NCBI GenBank assembly: GCA_903843965.1 | Contig: CAIMRY010000036.1 | Span: forward strand, 1-50,511 | Length of the DNA stretch: 50,511 nt | Origin: an uncultured delta proteobacterium | GTDB lineage: Bacteria; Desulfobacterota; Desulfovibrionia; Desulfovibrionales; Desulfovibrionaceae | Direction of reading: 5' to 3' | Shown here: in pieces, positions 45,456 to 50,511 of the stretch | Numbering within the stretch: the stretch's first letter is position 1 | How the letters are laid out: every line of letters begins with the position of its first letter | The notes under the pieces: generated by a model | What the model saw: only the letters and a program-made list of their open reading frames with translations | Databases searched by the model: none | What the model was told of the DNA's origin: nothing | Made by a program: the position numbers and the translations under genes

Positions 45456-46413
45456 ACTCGACATCTGCTAACCGTCTGACTTTAAGCTCCAGGATAACCA
45501 GAGGGTGTCCTCACAATACGCGATGGTAACGCCATTCATTTGGTGCGACCTTCGAAGCGTGAGGGCATCCTCTGTCACTATATGGAAGGTTGGGTGGCAA
45601 GGAGGCAAGGGAGAACGCGAGGTTTATCACTGCTAAACAAGCGGCCTTCTGCGCAGGTTTAAGCCAGGGGGGCCTGGGTGGACCTGAGGTGGTGCGCTAG
45701 GCCGCTCAGTAGGGTCCTCGCTACGCTCTAGCTTAAGTTATTGTTCATGGTTCTCTTCTTTCTTATAGGGCTGTGAACTGTAAATACTGCATTATTTCAG
45801 CATGTTCCATTGAAACAAAACGGAGCCAGTTCACGGACGGGGGTATCAATTCACCTTTTGGAGCCACACATCAGCAGTCCCCGCATAAGGCGTGGAGCAA
45901 GGTCAGGTAGTTAACTAGGCATGGGAGGTATTGGGCATAACTATAGCTATTCCTGATACCTCCTATCACTAATCCTGCTGAGTTTGAAAATGTGTGAACC
46001 CTAAACAGGAGGGGAAGGAGTACTAGAGGTATACTTAAAGTTGATGAGGGAGGTGTGAGGACTCTTGTTACTACTATCATTAAGGAGCGAGAGCGATTCC
46101 CTCCCGAAGGGACCTAAGGTAAAGTATGAAGCTTAATACTTAGGTACTAAGGTTGAACCTTCAGTTAGTGGGAGAGCAGCCAAAGGCAGGGGAGGCTACA
46201 TTCTCTTTCTTCTAAGACCCGAGACACCGGAGACACAACCTCCCTTACACCCTTGTTAACTAGTTCTTACTAGAATGCCTGTTAAACAGCCCTCCCTCCC
46301 TGGACAGTAGAACATGAACCTTTAGTGTATCATTCAAATATGCGCGTGGTTGCCGCATAGGAGGCGAGAGGCACTAAGGGGCGGAGGTAGTACCAGAAAC
46401 TATGTCCGAGGTC

Positions 46414-46671
46414 TTAGGAGCAATCCTCAGGATAAGTAGAGCATGGTGAGAGTAGGTGGCGGGATGAAGTAGAGGTCAAAATGGAAAAGTAGTAGAAAAA
46501 TGTGTGTGGGGTACGTTTAGGCTTGGTCAGGACTGGTTTCCCCATAGGGCCTCTGCGGATGCCTGTGAGGGTTGCTTTCACATTATCCAAAGCATCGCCT
46601 AGGGCGCGTCCATCATCTAGAGGCATTGCCTGTCCGAGGCAGCGCAACTTGCTCCTCACCCTTTCGTGCAT
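46414..46671 (-). CDS. Doubtful small ORF, possible gene remnant
   Basis: An 85-residue frame starting MHERVRSKLRCLGQAMPLDD with GALDNVKATLTGIRRG-like composition, then a less protein-like tail (FFYYFSILTSTSSRHL). GAGAAG lies just before the ATG. Not recognised; it may be chance. Confidence 0.25.
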   Translation of the reverse strand: MHERVRSKLRCLGQAMPLDDGRALGDALDNVKATLTGIRRGPMGKPVLTKPKRTPHTFFYYFSILTSTSSRHLLSPCSTYPEDCS

Positions 46672-46764
46672 CTTCTCACGGCAACAGTAGTGATACCAAC
46701 GAGGAGCACCGGGCGCTGGAATGGTGTACCTGCGTTTTTTCGAGTTGCCTTGTTAACATGCTTG

Positions 46765-46878
46765 TATAATAGACTATTACCTGTGCGCCAGCCCTTGGCT
46801 ACAGCCCTGAGCCCATGAACCGCCTTTAGCTGCTGGTATGCATGTAGGGGGGTACGCCAATCACTTAATTAGTTAAGT
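46765..46878 (+). promoter_or_regulatory. Promoter -10 and dyad upstream of the small recombinase
   Basis: TATAAT at 46765-46770 is a perfect -10 with a weak -35. ACTTAA-TTAG-TTAAGT at 46863-46878 is a perfect 6-bp dyad. They lie about 240 and 135 bp before the recombinase start and could be its promoter and a resolvase or operator site. Confidence 0.45.
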
Positions 46879-47011
46879 CTTTATAGCCTGAGAAAGTACT
46901 CTCACAAGCATTATAACGATATTAATCTTTAGAATGTTGTCGTTGTAATTCCATCTGGATGCTGATACCTATGAACCACAGCACGTTTCTACCGTGTCTG
47001 CGGAGGTACAT

Positions 47012-47722
47012 ATGGGCACACCAAGGAAGGCTTACGGCTACATCAGGGTGTCGAGCCAGGGGCAAGTCGAAGGCGATGGTTTCAGGCGGCAGGAAGCTGA
47101 GATTGAGACCTACGCTATGGCCCACGGCTATGAGGTAGTCCATGTGTACCGTGAAGAGGGGGTCTCAGGCACTACGGGTGAAGCCGATAGACCAGCCTTC
47201 CAAGCGATGGTGGAAGTCATACTACGCAACGGTGTCAGGGCCATCATTGTGGAAGGTCTGGACAGGCTTGCCAGAGAGTACCGAGTTCAAGAGACCTTGC
47301 TTGTGTACCTCGTGTCCAAGGGCATCACCCTCATTGCCGCGAGGACAGGCGAGAACGTGACAGAGGCTATCATGGGAGACCCTATGAGGAAGGCTCTTAT
47401 TCAGGTTCAGGGAATGTTCGCAGAGCTTGAGAAGGGGCTACTCGTAAAGAAGCTCAGGGTAGCTAGGGAGCAGATGCGTAAGGACACTGGCAGGTGTGAG
47501 GGGCGGATAGCCTACACCCCTGAGACGCTTCCAGAAGGGTCTAGGAAGGCACTAGAGGCCATCAAGAAGCTTCGGCATAGCAACCCCGGCCAGAAGGTTA
47601 TGAGCTTCCCTAATGTTGCTCAGGCTCTCGACTCAATGGGGCTTGTGACTTCACGAGGCACTCAATTCACAGGCACAAACGCACAAGCCATTTGGGCTAG
47701 ATACAGGAAGATGATTTTGTAA
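47012..47722 (+). CDS. Small serine recombinase (resolvase/invertase family)
   Basis: A 236-residue serine recombinase. The catalytic Ser14 is in GYIRVSSQGQ, the arginine region is VEGLDRLAREYRVQE, and the long E helix ends KLRVAREQMR. A short C-terminal DNA-binding segment (NVAQALDSMGLVTSRGTQF) replaces the large zinc-ribbon domain of integrases. It may resolve, invert or excise DNA within the element, or be a remnant of an older insertion. GGAGG at 47002-47006 sets the start at 47012. Confidence 0.85.
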   Translation: MGTPRKAYGYIRVSSQGQVEGDGFRRQEAEIETYAMAHGYEVVHVYREEGVSGTTGEADRPAFQAMVEVILRNGVRAIIVEGLDRLAREYRVQETLLVYLVSKGITLIAARTGENVTEAIMGDPMRKALIQVQGMFAELEKGLLVKKLRVAREQMRKDTGRCEGRIAYTPETLPEGSRKALEAIKKLRHSNPGQKVMSFPNVAQALDSMGLVTSRGTQFTGTNAQAIWARYRKMIL

Positions 47723-47775
47723 CTGAGGCATTCAGTGGCTACCTGTCCCTATTGTTTTTCTCGTCTACTGATTTA

Positions 47776-47806
47776 CACTTGACAAAATTCAAGTGACGAA
47801 TATTCT
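47776..47806 (+). promoter_or_regulatory. Promoter overlapped by an operator-like dyad
   Basis: TTGACA (47779-47784) and TATTCT (47801-47806), 16 bp apart. CACTTG (47776-47781) and CAAGTG (47790-47795) form a perfect dyad across the -35. Such an arrangement suggests a repressor site for the 89-residue gene downstream. Confidence 0.65.
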
Positions 47807-47871
47807 TGCTTAATGTGCTGATAGTGATATGGCTGTCCTCTTGCTAACAATTCAAACGAGGAGGATAGGCT

Positions 47872-48141
47872 ATGAGAGTGATTATGGGTGGAGATAGTAG
47901 CATCGAAAACGGCAAGTACGAGACAGAAGTTGAGGTGGCAATTGGTGAGTTTGTTTACCTCAGCAGGGACATAGCGCCTTACGATACACCCCATAGTTTG
48001 CTTTGTTCTTGGGAGAAGTTGCCTCAGGACCAAAAGGACAGATTTCAGGAAGTACACAGTGAACTGATGCAGATCGTAAGAAAGATACAGGTCATGTTTG
48101 CCAAAGTGCCACAGTCTACACATTTTGGAGAGTGTTTGTAA
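47872..48141 (+). CDS. Small hypothetical protein, possible directionality factor
   Basis: An 89-residue acidic soluble protein (MRVIMGGDSSIENGKYETEV, later LPQDQKDRFQEVHSELMQIV, a likely helix). Not recognised. GAGGAGG precedes the ATG and a regulated-looking promoter lies upstream. Its place next to the large serine recombinase, convergent to it, makes a recombination directionality factor one option, but there is no sequence evidence for that. Confidence 0.55.
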   Translation: MRVIMGGDSSIENGKYETEVEVAIGEFVYLSRDIAPYDTPHSLLCSWEKLPQDQKDRFQEVHSELMQIVRKIQVMFAKVPQSTHFGECL

Positions 48142-48167
48142 TCGTCGGCACACTCTATTTCTTCTCA

Positions 48168-48208
48168 GGGTGCCTTGTGGTTGGCTTTCGCGCTTCTGGT
48201 AGGCACCC
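48168..48208. terminator. Hairpin between convergent genes
   Basis: GGGTGCC (48168-48174) and GGCACCC (48202-48208) are perfect inverted repeats between the convergent 89-residue gene and the large recombinase. No T-run, so activity is uncertain. Confidence 0.4.
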
Positions 48209-48265
48209 GTGTATCAGATTGAGCCTACTATTGACCACAGGGCATCCTGGCGGACCGCATACCGC

Positions 48266-50035
48266 TCATTCAATGTCAAACAGGTACCCCATTGATGCCA
48301 TGTTCATGATACGTCCCTCTGGAGGCCACACAGCATCAGGCTCAACAACGTGAAGCACCTCCGCACCACCCTTCAGGACTCGATACCCTTTGGAACTCTT
48401 CTGGCCCTTCTCGACCTTGATACGATGGATGCTGGCTGTTCCCTTGAAGGCGATTTCAATAATGCCATGAAAGGAAGAGTCTGGACTGTGGGCCGGGTGG
48501 AACTTGATGCTGTCCAACTGACGAAGTAGAAGCTGGTGCATCCTACGGCGCATCTCATACACCTGCCCTGGTTCTCCCTCATGCTCGGCATCAATGAACG
48601 CCCTGAAGGCATCCTCTGATTCATCGGCTACGGCTTCAGCTTCCAGGGAGCGGCTACGGGCAGTTTCAAGCTGCGAGGAAGCCAAAACGAGGCGGGCCTC
48701 AAGCTCCTGTTCCTTTGCCTCCAGCTTGTCCAATGCGCGGCGTAGGGCTTGGCTCGGACTCTCGGCAATCTGGTCCGCTACGTTGTCCACCTTGACTGTG
48801 GTTGCCCCTAGCTCTGAACGCAGACCCTCAAGCCGTTGCTCCAGGGCCAGGGCCTCATCCTGAGCTTGCCGAGCAATGTCAGGGAGTAACGTGCGGTAGT
48901 CCAGGGAATGAAGGTTCAGCAGGATATGGGCCTGGGCCTGAGGGTACCTCCACGCATGGCGCTTACAAGTTCCAAGCTTCCTCTTTGCCGCTGAACAGAC
49001 GAGGTAAGTTCCTCTCCTGGGGCCAATACCTTTGTTGTCGAAGGCCATCGTTGAGCCGCAGGTGCCGCACTTGACCAGCCCAGTGAACAGGTTGGAAAAC
49101 TTGGCAACAGTCCCACCACCAGGGATGCGCCGCTCTTGTCTCATGGCCTGGGCTCGGTAGAACGTCTCCTGGTCAACGACGGCGGGGTAGTACCCATCAA
49201 CAGGTTCTCCTACAGGCACCCTGCGGCCCTCAACCAGCTTGGTAGTATGAGGCTGGAGCCTCCCGAAGACGGCCTCGTTTGCCAAAATCTTCTTCACGTA
49301 GGAGTCCCACCATCCGCTTGCCCGCCCAAATGGGGGGATGCTCTCAGCATTGAACTTTCGCGCCAGGGTGTTGGCCCCTTTGCCCTCAAGTGTCTCCCTG
49401 AAGATACGCTCTACCACCCCTACCCTGTCTGGGATGGGGGTGTACTTCCCTATGGCCTTGTCCAGCTTCAACCACTGCGGGCATGTACTGGTCATGGCCT
49501 TGCCCTTCTCCCTGGCATCCTCACGCTTGTGTTTCCAGGCTTTGGATAGTCGCTCAGACTTCACCACTGACTCTTGATGCGCCCGGTGCATGGTGAGTAA
49601 CGACACCAGGAGTTGCGTGAAGTCCCTGGCAAAACTCTCCGGGGTGTACGTCTGGCGGTCCTGAAGGGAGACTACAACTATACCACTGCCCAGGATGCCA
49701 GAGAGGAGGCGGTACGCTGTGTTTGGGTCTTCGCGGCTCAGGCGGTCTAGGTTCTCAATGATGAGGTAGGAACCGGGGCGAATTGCACCTTGCTCAACTG
49801 CGGCGAGAAATCTACTCAAGGCTCCGTCCTTGGCATGTTTCCCCTTGAACGCAGACACTCCCTCATCCTTGAACATGAGGTCTTCATCAAGGTCTAGGCC
49901 ATGCTCAAGGGCGTACTGGCGAGTGGCCTCGTACTGGCGGTGGAAGCTATCGCCCTTCGCCTGTTCTGGGCTGGAGAACCGGATGTAGCTGTACGCCTTG
50001 GGCCTTGGGCCAGTAGTGGTGGTGGGTTCGCTCAT
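48266..50035 (-). CDS. Large serine recombinase (integrase)
   Basis: A 589-residue site-specific integrase, the likely cause of the comM insertion. The resolvase domain has catalytic Ser21 in [10 protein letters not shown] and [10 protein letters not shown] recombinase domain follows ([31 protein letters not shown]), then a zinc ribbon (CGTC at 323-326, Cys347, Cys357). A coiled coil runs from about residue 385 to 500 ([20 protein letters not shown]), as in phage and ICE integrases. ATG 50035 is used; an in-frame ATG at 50059 lies inside attR. Its 5' end is 40 bp from the right junction. Confidence 0.93.
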   Translation of the reverse strand: MSEPTTTTGPRPKAYSYIRFSSPEQAKGDSFHRQYEATRQYALEHGLDLDEDLMFKDEGVSAFKGKHAKDGALSRFLAAVEQGAIRPGSYLIIENLDRLSREDPNTAYRLLSGILGSGIVVVSLQDRQTYTPESFARDFTQLLVSLLTMHRAHQESVVKSERLSKAWKHKREDAREKGKAMTSTCPQWLKLDKAIGKYTPIPDRVGVVERIFRETLEGKGANTLARKFNAESIPPFGRASGWWDSYVKKILANEAVFGRLQPHTTKLVEGRRVPVGEPVDGYYPAVVDQETFYRAQAMRQERRIPGGGTVAKFSNLFTGLVKCGTCGSTMAFDNKGIGPRRGTYLVCSAAKRKLGTCKRHAWRYPQAQAHILLNLHSLDYRTLLPDIARQAQDEALALEQRLEGLRSELGATTVKVDNVADQIAESPSQALRRALDKLEAKEQELEARLVLASSQLETARSRSLEAEAVADESEDAFRAFIDAEHEGEPGQVYEMRRRMHQLLLRQLDSIKFHPAHSPDSSFHGIIEIAFKGTASIHRIKVEKGQKSSKGYRVLKGGAEVLHVVEPDAVWPPEGRIMNMASMGYLFDIE

Positions 50036-50061
50036 GCGGCCAATGTAGCACAGGACCATCA

Positions 50062-50086
50062 GGGGTTACAAGGGCCAATGATGCTC
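50062..50086. other. Right attachment site (attR) of the comM element
   Basis: GGGGTTA (50062-50068) belongs to the element arm; ATGATGCTC (50078-50086) is the shared core and comM continues with TTCGTGGGC. With the left end it rebuilds a dyad attP centred near ATG (50078-50080). Confidence 0.7.
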
Positions 50087-50511
50087 TTCGTGGGCCCGCC
50101 GGGCAGCGGCAAGACCATGCTTTCCCAGCGCATCCCCACGGTTTTGCCGCCGCTCACCTTCGACGAGGCCCTGGAAGTCACCAAGATTTACTCCGTGGCC
50201 GGAATGCTCCCGCGCGAGGCCGCGCTCGTGGTGCGTCGCCCGTTCCGCTCGCCGCACCACACCATCAGCGACGCCGGGCTCATCGGCGGCGGGGTCAGCC
50301 CCAGGCCCGGCGAGGTCTCCCTCGCCCACAGAGGGGTCCTGTTCCTGGATGAACTGCCGGAGTTCAAGAAGCACGTGCTGGAGGTGCTGCGCCAGCCCCT
50401 GGAAGACGGCCGGGTGACGATATCCCGCGCGGCCCAGGCGCTGACCTACCCGGCGGACTTCATGCTCGTGGCGGCCATGAACCCCTGCCCCTATGGTTTT
50501 GCTCTTTGCCG
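50078..50511 (+). pseudogene. comM: comM (YifB family) 3' part, running off the window
   Basis: Resumes the ComM frame after the element: [20 protein letters not shown] is the Walker A region, followed by [20 protein letters not shown], the [13 protein letters not shown] motif, Walker [12 protein letters not shown] and AAMNPCPYG. The final codons (after about 50495) depart from the family pattern (usually CPCG then GD) and turn AT-rich, which may be a frameshift, another junction or poor end sequence. It has no start of its own. Confidence 0.9.

Larger units (their letters stand above)
45456..47011. other. 1.5-kb gene-poor region of the element
   Basis: No frame here has both a ribosome site and protein-like composition, apart from a weak candidate at 46414-46671. 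The stretch is purine-biased on the plus strand with many short AGGAGG-like runs and several small repeats, unlike the coding parts. It ends with a -10 box (46765) and a dyad (46863-46878) before the small recombinase. Possible origin, long leader RNA or decayed genes. Confidence 0.45.
39707..50080. mobile_element. About 10.4-kb serine-recombinase element inserted in comM
   Basis: DNA between the two comM halves. It is visibly AT-richer than the flanks, has different codon use, and contains a large serine recombinase at the right end (reading inward), a second small serine recombinase, a RepA-like ATPase and a block of exported cargo proteins. Joining the two flanks restores an uninterrupted comM frame through the Walker A ([17 protein letters not shown]). 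No relaxase, type IV secretion or virion genes are present, so it is integrative and possibly mobilised by another element. Exact crossover is uncertain within ATGrTGCTC. Confidence 0.9.

Noticed and set aside
45871-46080. 69-residue minus-strand frame in the element gap
   Set aside because: No ribosome site, and composition (Leu, Ser, Val runs) unlike a stable protein.
39707-50080. Prophage or conjugative element
   Set aside because: No capsid, tail, terminase, relaxase or type IV secretion gene could be seen, so it is called only an integrative element.

Overview
The window looks like a chromosomal stretch from a sulfate-reducing deltaproteobacterium of the Desulfovibrio type. The host DNA is GC-rich, and it carries a Wolinella-type fumarate reductase, a heterodimeric class I fumarase, and the seven-gene hdrCBA-flxDCBA cluster typical of Desulfovibrio electron-transfer metabolism. 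No tRNA, rRNA or CRISPR array was recognised.

Layout. Positions 1-4953 are a C4-dicarboxylate unit: the tail of a DAACS symporter, frdCAB and the two fumarase subunits, which together interconvert imported fumarate, malate and succinate. Positions 5254-12726 hold hdrC-hdrB-hdrA-flxD-flxC-flxB-flxA in tightly overlapping order, an NADH-linked heterodisulfide-reductase-like complex. The hdrA start lies in a 53-bp tandem repeat, and a decayed fragment of flxA follows the operon. Next come a promoter-to-terminator unit with no convincing protein (13081-13720), an EF-hand protein, a two-CW protein, a chemoreceptor, a ferredoxin-nitroreductase, a nucleoside transporter and a flavin reductase. At 21390-23614 an unrecognised 189-residue protein with a textbook sigma-54 promoter faces a PAS-type sigma-54 activator. 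Positions 24032-38835 carry nadE, a glycosyltransferase and YdjC-type deacetylase pair, a CBS protein, a caspase-like protein, two response regulators, a TIGR01777 epimerase, lepA, lepB and a PEP-CTERM-like secreted protein.

From about 39707 to 50080, AT-richer DNA splits comM (the Mg-chelatase-like AAA+ competence helicase) just before its Walker A motif. This is a roughly 10.4-kb element. A large serine recombinase sits at its right end, reading inward. It also carries a second, smaller serine recombinase, a RepA/RecA-fold ATPase beside a 1.5-kb gene-poor region, a small regulated gene, and a cargo block of mostly exported products: a PLD-type nuclease, a lipoprotein interrupted by an amber codon, a Cys-rich secreted protein, two related small secreted proteins and membrane proteins. 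No conjugation or virion genes are seen. Joining the element ends gives a dyad (GGGGTTA, 20 nt, TAACCCC) centred on the shared core, as expected of a serine-integrase attP. Breaking comM while encoding a periplasmic nuclease suggests, as inference, an element that blocks natural transformation of its host.

A second theme is repeated start regions and in-frame microrepeats in host genes (hdrA, the EF-hand gene, nadE, flxC, comM, the glycosyltransferase), which suggests frequent replication slippage. Coordinates use the start codon best supported by ribosome binding sites. Functions are from reading motifs only; no database search was run.
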